Assembly: GCA_043772905.1 (NCBI GenBank)
Contig: JAYVFS010000301.1
Span: 1 to 64,000, forward strand
DNA: 64,000 nucleotides
Reading direction: 5' to 3'
Source of the DNA: JAAFJT01 sp043772905
Lineage (GTDB): Bacteria; Bacteroidota; Bacteroidia; Chitinophagales; Saprospiraceae
The notes beneath the pieces are model-generated. The model did no database searches, had not been told where the DNA came from, and worked only from the letters and a program-made list of their open reading frames with translations. The position numbers and the translations under genes are program-made. Shown piece by piece: positions 54,158 to 62,023 of this stretch (the first letter of the stretch is position 1; each line of letters opens with the position of its first letter).

Positions 54158-54573
54158 ATGGCAAGAGATAAATACCATTATCACGTAAAAGAAGCCTTGA
54201 TAAAGGATGGTTGGACAATTACCGATGACCCATATTATATCATCACACCAGGTCTCAACTATCCTGTTGATTTAGGTGCAGAGAAAATAATTGGGGCAAT
54301 AAAAGGGAATAAAAAGATAGCCGTTGAAATCAAAAGTTTTCTCGCAGAAAGTTTGCCCAATGAATTTCATACGGCATTAGGACAGTATCTCGATTATGAA
54401 ACAGGGATTGAAGACCAAGAACCCGATAGAGAAATATTTTTGGCAATACCTGTTAAAATTTGACAGAAAATTCAAAAAATTCCCTTATTGTTGAAAAATT
54501 TGAACAAATACACGGTTGATTTGCTTATTTATGACATAGAAACAAAAACAGTTGTAGAATGGATAAAAAAATA
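54158..54573 (+). pseudogene. xisH: XisH-family gene interrupted by an in-frame TGA
   Basis: The frame reads ARDKYHYHVKEALIKDGWTI, GLNYPVDLGAEKIIGAIK, VEIKSFLAESLPNEFHTALG and ends IPVKI at a TGA (54461-54463). The same frame continues QKIQKIPLLLKNLNKYTVD, LLIYDIETKTVVEWIKK to a TAG at 54573, giving the expected XisH length of about 138. The PD-(D/E)xK-type core (D...EIKS) lies before the stop; the final strands lie after it. TGA ends other genes here (for example sbcD), so it is not recoded. XisH was named from cyanobacterial fdxN excision; its general role is unknown. Confidence 0.75.
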
Positions 54574-54900
54574 GAAAATTATCAAAACATTATCACAAAG
54601 ATATTGAAAGACTATGCGGACTCATTTAATCAATCACCAAAAAGCATAGAAGCTAAATTGGTCTTTGATTTTGAACGACAATCTTTTCAAGTCTTGAATA
54701 TAGGCTGGCGCAATGGCGAGTATTATTTTTATGTCGTTTTTCATTTAGAAATTAAAAATGGCAAAGTTTGGGTAAATGAAAACCGTACAGATGTTTTAAT
54801 TGCTCAAATGCTTGTTGAACAGGGCATTCCGAAAAGCGACATCGTTTTAGGGTTACAGTCGCCTGAAACAAGGGTTTTAAGTGGGTATGCTGTGGCATGA
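54559..54900 (+). CDS. xisI: XisI family protein
   Basis: The 113-residue protein matches XisI: MDKKIENYQNIITKILKDYA, EAKLVFDFERQSFQVLNIGW, VFHLEIKNGKVWVNENRTD, LVEQGIPKSDIVLGLQSPE. XisI pairs with XisH and this partner looks intact. Its ATG overlaps the ancestral xisH end by 15 nt, so translation was probably coupled; the xisH stop may lower its expression. Confidence 0.88.
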   Translation: MDKKIENYQNIITKILKDYADSFNQSPKSIEAKLVFDFERQSFQVLNIGWRNGEYYFYVVFHLEIKNGKVWVNENRTDVLIAQMLVEQGIPKSDIVLGLQSPETRVLSGYAVA

Positions 54901-54919
54901 CTAATTGAAACCCCACAGT

Positions 54920-54955
54920 AAAAAACGGCTATCGAACATTCTCGATAGCCGTTTT
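54920..54955. terminator. Terminator between convergent xisI and Dabb genes, ACGGCTAT family
   Basis: A stem AAAAAACGGCTATCGA / TCGATAGCCGTTTT. It is preceded by CCCCACAGT, a one-mismatch word copy. Confidence 0.9.
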
Positions 54956-54960
54956 GTCTT

Positions 54961-55260
54961 TTATCCTTCCGCATCATAAACAATGACTTTTGACCACAAA
55001 TGCTTGCATTTATCAACAAAAGCATGATGAATGGGGTGGACTTGATACACTTCTTCGGCTTCCATATCATCGAAAACGAGTAGCCATGAAACCGAATAAG
55101 AACGCTCTATAACCTCTCGATTTGTGGCAGCAGGAAAGCCAATATGCACCATTTTGATGCCTTCAATGACTTTTAAAGTTTCTAAACCAGCGACCAATTC
55201 GGCTTTGTCGCTTTCACTGTTTGGGTTGTTTAACCAAAAATAAACGTGGTGAATGAACAT
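54961..55260 (-). CDS. Dabb (stress-responsive A/B barrel) domain protein
   Basis: The 99-residue protein has the dimeric alpha/beta-barrel pattern MFIHHVYFWLNNPNSESDKA, LVAGLETLKVIEGIKMVHIG and VYQVHPIHHAFVDKCKHLW, with conserved HHVYFW and HP.H..F. The function in bacteria is unknown. The gene follows a T-rich region and a TGATGAATGATAAATGATGA half repeat. Confidence 0.88.
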   Translation of the reverse strand: MFIHHVYFWLNNPNSESDKAELVAGLETLKVIEGIKMVHIGFPAATNREVIERSYSVSWLLVFDDMEAEEVYQVHPIHHAFVDKCKHLWSKVIVYDAEG

Positions 55261-55268
55261 GATTTTTT

Positions 55269-55302
55269 TTTAATGATGAATTATGAATGATAAATGATGA
55301 AT
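55269..55302. repeat. Half copy of the TGATGAATGATAAA word family
   Basis: AATGATGAATTATGAATGAT and AAATGATGAATTTT lie directly upstream of the Dabb start. Confidence 0.65.
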
Positions 55303-55410
55303 TTTACAGGAATTGAACTAAAACATTGATTATCAATTTGTTCAATAGTTAAATTCATTAATTGATGTCTCAAAAGTAAGCTAAGTTATTGAATCATAAC
55401 TATTTTTTGA

Positions 55411-55477
55411 GACACGAATTTCACAAATGACACGAATTATAATAAAATTGATTCGTGTCATTTGTGAAATTGGTGTC
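55411..55477. repeat. Intergenic inverted repeat, ACGAATTTCACAAAT family
   Basis: A 27-bp arm (GACACGAATTTCACAAATGA with CACGAAT after) pairs with 55451-55477 with one mismatch. The related copy is at 62521-62631. Confidence 0.88.
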
Positions 55478-55493
55478 CACCAACTTTTTACAA

Positions 55494-55527
55494 AATTCAC
55501 CATTCACCATTCACCATTCACCATTAC
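55494..55527. repeat. Tandem repeat of CACCATT
   Basis: Four units of the 7-nt word (ATTCACCATTCACCATT...) lie just before the hisH promoter. The copy number may vary. Confidence 0.85.
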
Positions 55528-55533
55528 ATTACC

Positions 55534-55541
55534 TACTTTTG
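55534..55541 (+). promoter_or_regulatory. -7 box TACTTTTG of hisH, leaderless
   Basis: It is a TAnnTTTG match with only 4 nt to the ATG at 55546. Confidence 0.55.
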
Positions 55542-55545
55542 CCGC

Positions 55546-56145
55546 ATGAAAATAGCGATTATCAATTACGATGCGGGCAATATTCGTTCTGTCATTTTTG
55601 CCCTTGAGCGGTTGGGCGTTCACCCTATTTTGACTTCCGATATCGAGACCATTCAAACGGCTGATAAAGTCATTTTTCCGGGACAAGGTGAGGCGAGTTC
55701 TGCCATGCGTAGTCTGCGGGAACGGGGTTTAGACAAGGTTATTCCGACTTTAAAACAGCCGTTTTTGGGTGTTTGTGTCGGAATGCAATTGTTGTGCGAA
55801 CATTCAGAAGAGAATGATACGCCTTGTTTGGGTGTAATTCCTCAACGTGTCATTCGTTTTCCGAATGTTGATGGTTTTAAAGTGCCACACGTCGGTTGGA
55901 ATACGATTTCTTGTGCGCAAACTGAGGGGGGTATTTTGTCACCTAATTTTGACGATGATTATTTCTATTTTGTCCACAGCTACTACGTCGAAAAAGGGAT
56001 TTATACAACGGCTACGTGTGATTACGGTGTGCCTTTCGCGGCGTGTTTGCGGAAAGATAATTTTCATGCAGCGCAATTTCACCCTGAAAAATCGAGCACG
56101 GCAGGCGAACAATTATTGAAGAATTTTTTAGAGTTGACTGATTAG
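55546..56145 (+). CDS. hisH: Imidazole glycerol phosphate synthase, glutamine amidotransferase subunit
   Basis: The 199-residue class-I amidotransferase supplies ammonia to HisF in histidine synthesis. The nucleophile is Cys77 in GVCVGMQLL, oxyanion PGQGEA, and the His-Glu pair in AQFHPEKSS. It precedes hisA by 239 nt; hisF is not in the window. The word at 55921 is read as TEGG in a variable loop. Confidence 0.95.
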   Translation: MKIAIINYDAGNIRSVIFALERLGVHPILTSDIETIQTADKVIFPGQGEASSAMRSLRERGLDKVIPTLKQPFLGVCVGMQLLCEHSEENDTPCLGVIPQRVIRFPNVDGFKVPHVGWNTISCAQTEGGILSPNFDDDYFYFVHSYYVEKGIYTTATCDYGVPFAACLRKDNFHAAQFHPEKSSTAGEQLLKNFLELTD

Positions 56146-56384
56146 TCACCAAATTTTATTTAAAAATGAATATTTTGTTAAGAATAAAATTCTGAAAACA
56201 ATAAAGTAAAAAATATTTATTAAGAATAAAATTTGGTATTAAAAATTGAAAAGTTTAATGAAAACAAACATTAACAAAATTAAATTTAAAAACTTAAATT
56301 AAGCTAAGAATAAAATTCTTAAAATGATATTTGATTAGATATTTATTAAGGATAAAATTTGGTTTTCAAAAATAGAGTTCATTT
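56146..56384. other. hisH-hisA spacer with a duplicated 59-nt segment
   Basis: Very AT-rich. It includes two direct repeats (see repeat entry) and no coding frame. The repeated TAAGAATAAAATTYK words give it low complexity. Confidence 0.6.
56179..56363. repeat. Direct repeat of about 59 nt in the hisH-hisA spacer
   Basis: Copies 56179-56237 and 56305-56363 start TAAGAATAAAATTCT and both end ATATTTATTAAGRATAAAAT then TTGGT. The first 15 and last 26 nt agree with one mismatch; the middle differs. Confidence 0.75.
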
Positions 56385-57104
56385 ATGCACATTATTCCAG
56401 CAATAGACATCATTGACGGCAAATGCGTGAGGCTTACGCAAGGCGATTATGCCCAAAAAAAAATATATAACGAAGACCCGCTTGAAGTGGCGCAAGAATT
56501 TGAAGATGCGGGTTTGATGCGGTTGCATCTCGTTGATTTAGACGGAGCGAAAGCAGGTCAAATTGTCAATCATCGGGTTTTAGAGCGTTTGGCAACGAAA
56601 ACTAAATTGCACATTGACTTTGGCGGTGGACTGAAATCTGATAAAGATTTGGCTATCGCTTTTGAATGTGGCGCACAGCAAATTACGGGCGGAACGGTAG
56701 CGGTTAAAAATCGTGACATCTTTTTGAATTGGTTGAATGTCCATAGCTCTGAAAAAATCATTTTAGGTGCAGATGTTAAAAATGAAAAAATTGCCGTTGG
56801 CGGTTGGCTCGAAACGAGTGATTTGTGGTTGAAAGATTTCCTACGGGATTTTACGGAACAAGGCATTCAATATTGTATTTGTACAGATATTTCAAAAGAT
56901 GGTTTACTGATGGGCGCATCTAATGAATTGTATGCCAATGTTTTACGAGATTTCCCAGAATTGAAATTGATTGCTTCGGGTGGTGTGTCCAATATGGACG
57001 ATTTGTACAAACTCCGTGAAATTGGTTGCTTTGGTGCAATTGTAGGCAAAGCAATTTATGAAGGACGCGTGACAGTTAAGGAATTGGAAAAGTTTAATTC
57101 GTGA
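56385..57104 (+). CDS. hisA: ProFAR isomerase
   Basis: The 239-residue (beta/alpha)8 barrel converts ProFAR to PRFAR in histidine synthesis. Motifs are IPAIDIIDGKCVRL (catalytic Asp8), HLVDLDGAKAG, FGGGLKSDKD, LGADVKN (second Asp, near 129), TDISKDGLLMGAS and ASGGVSN. Length is typical. It has no dispersed word. Confidence 0.95.
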   Translation: MHIIPAIDIIDGKCVRLTQGDYAQKKIYNEDPLEVAQEFEDAGLMRLHLVDLDGAKAGQIVNHRVLERLATKTKLHIDFGGGLKSDKDLAIAFECGAQQITGGTVAVKNRDIFLNWLNVHSSEKIILGADVKNEKIAVGGWLETSDLWLKDFLRDFTEQGIQYCICTDISKDGLLMGASNELYANVLRDFPELKLIASGGVSNMDDLYKLREIGCFGAIVGKAIYEGRVTVKELEKFNS

Positions 57105-57111
57105 TTTTTTT

Positions 57112-57223
57112 TGACCACAGATGACACTGATGCGACTGATTTTCGCTGATTTTTTTTAGTTCCTTTCTGCGTGAATAAAGAAATCTATGGAAATCAATCG
57201 CATCAGTCCAATCAGTGGTCAAA
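57112..57223. repeat. Imperfect intergenic inverted repeat, CACAGAT/ACTGATT word family
   Basis: Left TTGACCACAGATGACACTGA, right ATCAGTCCAATCAGTGGTCAA, with irregular middle. A dispersed word follows at 57244. Confidence 0.8.
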
Positions 57224-57325
57224 GACGTTTGGTCGGTAAAAATACTGAGGGGGTCGAAAATAGCGACATTTACGGACTAAAAGGCGTGTAAACTTGTTCT
57301 TTATTCTTTTACAAAAACAAAAAAA

Positions 57326-58456
57326 ATGAAACGGAGAATTATTACGCCACGCTTCGATTGGCAAGCAAAAGTTGAAAATTTGGGCTTCGGTTATCATACC
57401 ATGGACGGCACATATTGGGACGAAAGTGCCTACTATGAGTTTTCGATGTCCGAAATTAATACCATCGAAAAAGCGACGGGCGAATTGTGGGAAATGTGCC
57501 TTGAAGCCGTCGAATATGTCACTTCAAAGAAAAAATACGACCTTTTTCATATTCCAAAATGGGTTGTGCCTCATATTGAACAGACTTGGAACGATGATGC
57601 GCCGTCTATTTATGGGCGTTTTGATTTTAGTTTCAAGGATGGTGTGCCTAAAATGTTGGAATTTAATGCCGATACACCGACTTCGTTGTTTGAAACGGGC
57701 GTTGTGCAGTGGGAATGGTTGCAAGAGTTATTCCCATATTATGACCAATTCAACTCTGTTCATGAAAAATTGATAGCTTATTGGCAGTATGTGAAGCCTT
57801 ATTTGCATGAAGGCGTGGTGCATTTTTCGGTTGTAAAAGAGTCTCTTGAAGATTTGACGACGGTGGAATATCTGCGTGATACAGCTATTCAAGCGGGTTT
57901 GAAAACGAAATTGATTTATATTGATGACATTGGATGGGACGAGAAGATGTTTACTTTCAAGGATTTACAAGGGCATAATATGCGTAATATTTTCAAATTG
58001 TATCCGTGGGAGTGGTTGATTTTTGATGAATTTGGGCAACTCATAGTTCAAGACAAAAATAAAGCGCATTGGATGGAACCGTCTTGGAAAATGATTTTGA
58101 GCAATAAAGCCATTTTGCCTGTTTTGTGGGATATGTTTCCAGAATCTGATTGGTTGTTGCCAACGCAATTTGATAATGTTGATATTAGTAATTATGTCAA
58201 AAAGCCAATTTTGTCGCGTGAGGGTGCAAATGTGATGATTGTCAAAAACAATCAATATCAGCAACATACTGAGGGGGAGTACGGCGAAGAGGGTTTTATT
58301 TATCAAGAACTCTGCGAATTACCTGAATTTGATGGCAATTATGCCCTAATTGGTTCATGGATTGTGGGTCAAGAGCCTGCGGGCATTGGTATCAGAGAGT
58401 CGAATAGCCTCATTACAGACAACGGCAGCCGCTTCGTTCCACATGTAATTATTTGA
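57326..58456 (+). CDS. Glutathionylspermidine-synthase-like ATP-grasp protein
   Basis: The 376-residue protein matches the C-terminal ATP-grasp (GSP_synth) family: ESAYYEFSMSEINTIEKAT, FDFSFKDGVPKMLEFNADTP, TSLFETGVVQWEWLQ, PWEWLIFDEFG, LPTQFD, EGANVMI. No amidase domain precedes it, so it is the short form, whose ligation substrates in bacteria are unknown. The word at 58268 is read as TEG inside the ATP-grasp loop QQHTEGEYGEEG. Confidence 0.9.
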   Translation: MKRRIITPRFDWQAKVENLGFGYHTMDGTYWDESAYYEFSMSEINTIEKATGELWEMCLEAVEYVTSKKKYDLFHIPKWVVPHIEQTWNDDAPSIYGRFDFSFKDGVPKMLEFNADTPTSLFETGVVQWEWLQELFPYYDQFNSVHEKLIAYWQYVKPYLHEGVVHFSVVKESLEDLTTVEYLRDTAIQAGLKTKLIYIDDIGWDEKMFTFKDLQGHNMRNIFKLYPWEWLIFDEFGQLIVQDKNKAHWMEPSWKMILSNKAILPVLWDMFPESDWLLPTQFDNVDISNYVKKPILSREGANVMIVKNNQYQQHTEGEYGEEGFIYQELCELPEFDGNYALIGSWIVGQEPAGIGIRESNSLITDNGSRFVPHVII

Positions 58457-58481
58457 ATTTTTAAAAAAAATATTAAAAACA

Positions 58482-58512
58482 TTTGCTCAAACGAAAATAG
58501 GTTCTATCTTTG
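58482..58512 (+). promoter_or_regulatory. Promoter of tRNA-Gln
   Basis: TTTG (58482-58485), 19-nt spacer, TATCTTTG (58505-58512): a full match to the Bacteroidota -33/-7 consensus. Confidence 0.75.
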
Positions 58513-58549
58513 CATCGCTTTTCGAAGGAAGGGCAAAAAAAGCTCATTT

Positions 58550-58620
58550 TGACCCATGGTGTAACGGTAGCACTACTGATTTTGGTTCAGTTAGTTAAGG
58601 TTCGAACCCTTATGGGTCAA
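58550..58620 (+). tRNA. tRNA-Gln (anticodon TTG)
   Basis: It is a cloverleaf with acceptor stem TGACCCA / TGGGTCA, D arm, anticodon stem ACTGA-TTTTGGT-TCAGT (anticodon TTG, codon CAA), and T arm TAAGG-TTCGAAC-CCTTA. The discriminator is A and CCA is not encoded. Confidence 0.95.
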
Positions 58621-58629
58621 CGAGGGGTA

Positions 58630-58672
58630 GTAAGCGTCGGCATTTAGACTTCGGTCGGATGTTGGCGCTTAC
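58630..58672 (+). ncRNA. Strong RNA hairpin with UUCG tetraloop directly after tRNA-Gln
   Basis: GTAAGCGTCGGCAT (58630-58643) pairs with ATGTTGGCGCTTAC (58659-58672) over 14 bp with three G-U pairs; inside, GAC-TTCG-GTC forms a tetraloop stem. It lies 10 nt after the tRNA and before the terminator, so it is in the same transcript. No T-run follows, so it is not the terminator itself. The family is unknown. Confidence 0.55.
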
Positions 58673-58744
58673 GTTATTTAGGGCATACCGGTTGCAATGC
58701 TTGAATTGAGACGACAAGTAATTGATTATCAGTTGCTTATAAAG

Positions 58745-58784
58745 CAAAGGCGATAAAATTCATTCCTGAATTTTATCGCCTTTG
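58745..58784 (+). terminator. Terminator of the tRNA-Gln transcript
   Basis: An 18-bp perfect stem CAAAGGCGATAAAATTCA / TGAATTTTATCGCCTTTG with a 4-nt loop. It may serve both strands. Confidence 0.85.
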
Positions 58785-58805
58785 TCATTTAATCTAAATA
58801 TTTAA

Positions 58806-61181
58806 TCACTTGATGAGTGTAAAATCGCCTTTAATAATCTCTTTTCGCCCATCAATATAAGTCACCTCAGCCCAAAAGACATAAACACCTGTCATCGCTT
58901 CTTGACCCTGAAAATAACCGTCCCAACCTTCCGTTTCAGCTGCAGGAAAAATATGGTCTTTTTGAAACATAAGATGCCCACCACGACCAAAAACCTTAAA
59001 GTTCTTTATACTTACGACCGTTTTTCCACCATATAAGGTGTAATAATCGTTTATCAAATCACCATTTGGCGAAAAGGCTTGTGGCGCAAAAAAGAGGTTG
59101 TCGCGTCGTATAATCACTTGTGTAGCTGCCATTTTGATACAACCCAATGAATCTATAGCCGTAATACTGTACGTATTGGAGTCAAAAGGTTTCACAAAAG
59201 TATCGAGCGAACGAATGGAACGGTCGCTCCAATAGAAACTACTGAGGGGTCTGTCAGTCGTAACCGTTAGGCGAAATGAATCACCAAATTGCACTTCTTT
59301 ACTTTCTGGTAATTGCAAAACGAAGGGTGTTGGGTTAGGAATATCAATCTTTTTATCAATTTTACAACCCATTCTATCCACTAAGGAAATGGTGTAACTG
59401 CCTGATTTCAAGTTTTCGATGAAAATACGGCGTGGAAATGTGTCATGCCCATTCACTAAAAAATAAGGGGGCGAACCGCCTCTGGCACTGTCGAGAGCAA
59501 TAACAGCATCGTTTCCATCGTGGCAGCGCGGCGGTTTTACGGAATATTCAGCAACTTCTGGCGAAGGAATAATCTTTAAAAGAATATCATCTTTAACTGT
59601 ACAGGCTGTTGTAGCAGTCACTTTGACAAAAATTTTGACGGTTTGCTTAGGATTAACAGTAATTATAGGCGTTGTTTCGCCTGTACTCCAACTATATAAG
59701 CAGTTGCGGCAATCGGGAATTGTGGCATCGAGCGTCACAGGATAACTCACACAAACTTGTGTACTGTCTCCCAGATTCAATTCAAAAATACACTTGATTT
59801 TAGCGACCCACATATCATTTGTATTGAGTTTGCCGCCATCTGGGAAAACGAGTCTGCCTCGGGCATTTTCTGTTTTGTCGCTGCCAGCGTCTGAATTGGA
59901 CAAACCACAAACCAAATAGGCACCATCTTCAAACTTGACCATTTCAAAAGCAGCGTCATTGCCCGGTCCGCCAAAATTTTGATCCCAAATAATATCCCCT
60001 TTTTCGTCAATATAGACCAACCAGAAATCGTAATTACCTCTGAGTGTATCTTGTTTTGTACCGCCAGGCAAGGATATAGATTGTCCTGCCAGCATAATAT
60101 AGCCCGTTTTGTTCTGTTCAATGGCGACTACACGGTCGTTGCTGGTACCGCCATACGTTTTGTCCCAAATCTTTTTGCCGTTTTTATCAATTTTAATTAT
60201 CCAAAAATCGGCTTCGCCATAATTCGGAGCGGTTTTGTCAAAATCAGGGTCGCCGCTACTGTTTGCACCAATGATAAAAGTGCCATCTTTAAGTTCTTGA
60301 ATATCTCTGATTTCATCCAATTTAGAACTGCCATAGGTTTTATCCCATATTTTCTGCCCATTGCTATCAAATTTGATAACCCAAATATCTTTGTTATTGC
60401 CTTTTACACCGCGTAAATCCTCTGATTTGTCACCCGATCGGCTTGAAATAGATTCACAAGCCAATATGAAATTACCGTCTTGTGTGGTACTCAAAGCATA
60501 AGGATACTCGTCACGGTCGTCGCCGCCAAAGGATTTATCCCAAATTTTATTGCCATTTTTATCTATTTTGAGTAGCCAAATATCATTTGCGCCTTGGCTT
60601 GGCATTGTTTTGTCGCCACTGACAGGTGAGTCAGAATGCCCAACAATGATATAACTGTTTCCATTATCAGTGACAATGGCATTAAAAGGTTGGTCGTCGC
60701 CGCTGCCACCATAGGTTTTTTCCCATCGTTTCGTTCCATCTGGCGCAATTTGCACGAGCCAAAAATCGAAACCACCTTTGTTGGCATCTGTTTTGTCGCC
60801 CGTTTTTCCAGAAAGGCTTGCACCGATTAAAAGATACCCCTCAGTATTTTGAATCGCTTTGTAACAACGGTCAGTCGTATCGCCACCGTAGCGTTTGTCC
60901 CACAATTTTATTCCTGTGCTATCAATTCGGACAATCCAATAATCTTCTGCGCCCCGTGCGGCTTGTGTCACATCGCGTCCGTCGGCGGGTGAGTCGGTTG
61001 AACCGATGAGTAAAAAACCACCATCCTCAGTTTTGAAAGCAGATTGAAGGGTTTCCCAACCTGTGGCTCCATAAGTTTTGTCCCATTGCACACTCGGTTG
61101 AGCTATAATGGAGACTGATGCCATTGTTAAAAAAGCAAGTATAAATGGAAGTGATATATTTTTAATGCTTGGAATGTTCAT
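58806..61181 (-). CDS. Secreted repeat protein with gliding-type (CHU_C) T9SS sorting domain
   Basis: The 791-residue protein has a signal peptide ending SIIAQ. Seven beta-propeller-like repeats follow (about 30-455), each with a W-D-K-(T/S)-(Y/F)-G-G motif and a GDKT/S turn. Then come a PKD-type segment and one SprB-type repeat (PPRCHDGNDAVIALDSARGG). The C-terminal gliding domain reads PQAFSPNGDLINDYYTLYGG, FGRGGHLMFQKD, GVYVFWAEV, FTLIK. It should be exported by T9SS and surface attached. Words at 59241 (PLS) and 60837 (TEG) lie in it. The repeats give repetitive DNA across about 59900-61100. Confidence 0.9.
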   Translation of the reverse strand: MNIPSIKNISLPFILAFLTMASVSIIAQPSVQWDKTYGATGWETLQSAFKTEDGGFLLIGSTDSPADGRDVTQAARGAEDYWIVRIDSTGIKLWDKRYGGDTTDRCYKAIQNTEGYLLIGASLSGKTGDKTDANKGGFDFWLVQIAPDGTKRWEKTYGGSGDDQPFNAIVTDNGNSYIIVGHSDSPVSGDKTMPSQGANDIWLLKIDKNGNKIWDKSFGGDDRDEYPYALSTTQDGNFILACESISSRSGDKSEDLRGVKGNNKDIWVIKFDSNGQKIWDKTYGSSKLDEIRDIQELKDGTFIIGANSSGDPDFDKTAPNYGEADFWIIKIDKNGKKIWDKTYGGTSNDRVVAIEQNKTGYIMLAGQSISLPGGTKQDTLRGNYDFWLVYIDEKGDIIWDQNFGGPGNDAAFEMVKFEDGAYLVCGLSNSDAGSDKTENARGRLVFPDGGKLNTNDMWVAKIKCIFELNLGDSTQVCVSYPVTLDATIPDCRNCLYSWSTGETTPIITVNPKQTVKIFVKVTATTACTVKDDILLKIIPSPEVAEYSVKPPRCHDGNDAVIALDSARGGSPPYFLVNGHDTFPRRIFIENLKSGSYTISLVDRMGCKIDKKIDIPNPTPFVLQLPESKEVQFGDSFRLTVTTDRPLSSFYWSDRSIRSLDTFVKPFDSNTYSITAIDSLGCIKMAATQVIIRRDNLFFAPQAFSPNGDLINDYYTLYGGKTVVSIKNFKVFGRGGHLMFQKDHIFPAAETEGWDGYFQGQEAMTGVYVFWAEVTYIDGRKEIIKGDFTLIK

Positions 61182-61204
61182 GCTAAAGTGTTTGCTTTTG
61201 ACTC

Positions 61205-61212
61205 CAAAGATA
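61205..61212 (-). promoter_or_regulatory. -7 box TATCTTTG of the T9SS cargo gene
   Basis: CAAAGATA on the plus strand, 24 nt before the ATG at 61181. Confidence 0.55.
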
Positions 61213-61311
61213 TTTGTTTTTTTCTGAAATGTCTATCTTCTTAAAGTAACTGGAACAACATTTAACACACTAAAGTTAAAATTTCTCTTTTTTTTTTCAG
61301 AATTCTAAACT

Positions 61312-61319
61312 TACCTTTG
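61312..61319 (+). promoter_or_regulatory. -7 box TACCTTTG of hpt
   Basis: TAnnTTTG match 45 nt upstream of the hpt start. Confidence 0.5.
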
Positions 61320-61364
61320 ACGCAATTTTAAATAAGACAAATTTTGTTCTAATACGATAAAAAG

Positions 61365-61916
61365 ATGATAATGATTGAAAATCAATTAGTTACTGTACAC
61401 GATAAAACTTTTAGACCCATGATTTCTGCAGATGCCATTGCAGTTAGGGTAGCCGCTATCGGCAAACAGATTACGGAGGATTATTGTGGCAAAAAACCAC
61501 TTTTGTTATCTATTTTAAATGGTGCATTCATGTTCGCTGCGGATTTGGCTCGCGTTATTGATACAGACTTAGAATTGACATTTGTCAAGCTCTCTTCTTA
61601 CAAAGGTACTTCAACTACGGGTAAAGTCACTACAGTTTTAGGTCTTGACACCGATTTGCGTGGACGACACATCATTATTGTAGAAGACATCGTTGACACA
61701 GGCAATACGTTACACAATTTTTTTGAAGAACTCTACAAAGAAGAGCCTGCGTCTGTCGAAATCGCTGCTTGTTTTCACAAACCAGAGGCTTTACAGCACC
61801 CCCTCAGTATCAAGTACTTAGGTTTCGAGATTCCGAATCATTTTATCATTGGTTATGGATTGGATTTCGATGGCTTGGGGCGCAATTTGCCTGATGTGTA
61901 TGAATTGAATGAGTGA
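61365..61916 (+). CDS. hpt: Hypoxanthine phosphoribosyltransferase
   Basis: The 183-residue purine-salvage enzyme makes IMP/GMP from hypoxanthine/guanine and PRPP. The PRPP loop is IIIVEDIVDTGNTL (about 103-116). LSILNGAFMFAADLAR, VKLSSYKGTSTTGKV and FIIGYGLDFDGLGRNLP complete the family signature. The start could also be ATG 61371 (MIENQLV). The word at 61800 is read as PLS in QHPLSIKYLG, just before the C-terminal motif. Confidence 0.93.
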   Translation: MIMIENQLVTVHDKTFRPMISADAIAVRVAAIGKQITEDYCGKKPLLLSILNGAFMFAADLARVIDTDLELTFVKLSSYKGTSTTGKVTTVLGLDTDLRGRHIIIVEDIVDTGNTLHNFFEELYKEEPASVEIAACFHKPEALQHPLSIKYLGFEIPNHFIIGYGLDFDGLGRNLPDVYELNE

Positions 61917-61928
61917 TTTTTGACCACA

Positions 61929-62023
61929 GATAGGACAGATTAGACTGATTTACGCAGATTTTCCTTTGTTCCTTACAGAATAACAAAGGAAAATCTGCGT
62001 AAATCAGTCTAATCTGTCCTATC
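61929..62023. repeat. Perfect 42-bp inverted repeat, CACAGAT/ACTGATT word family
   Basis: Arms 61929-61970 and 61982-62023 are exact complements (GATAGGACAGATTAGACTGA...) around an 11-nt loop. The right arm overlaps the last codons and the stop of the GNAT gene. Confidence 0.93.
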
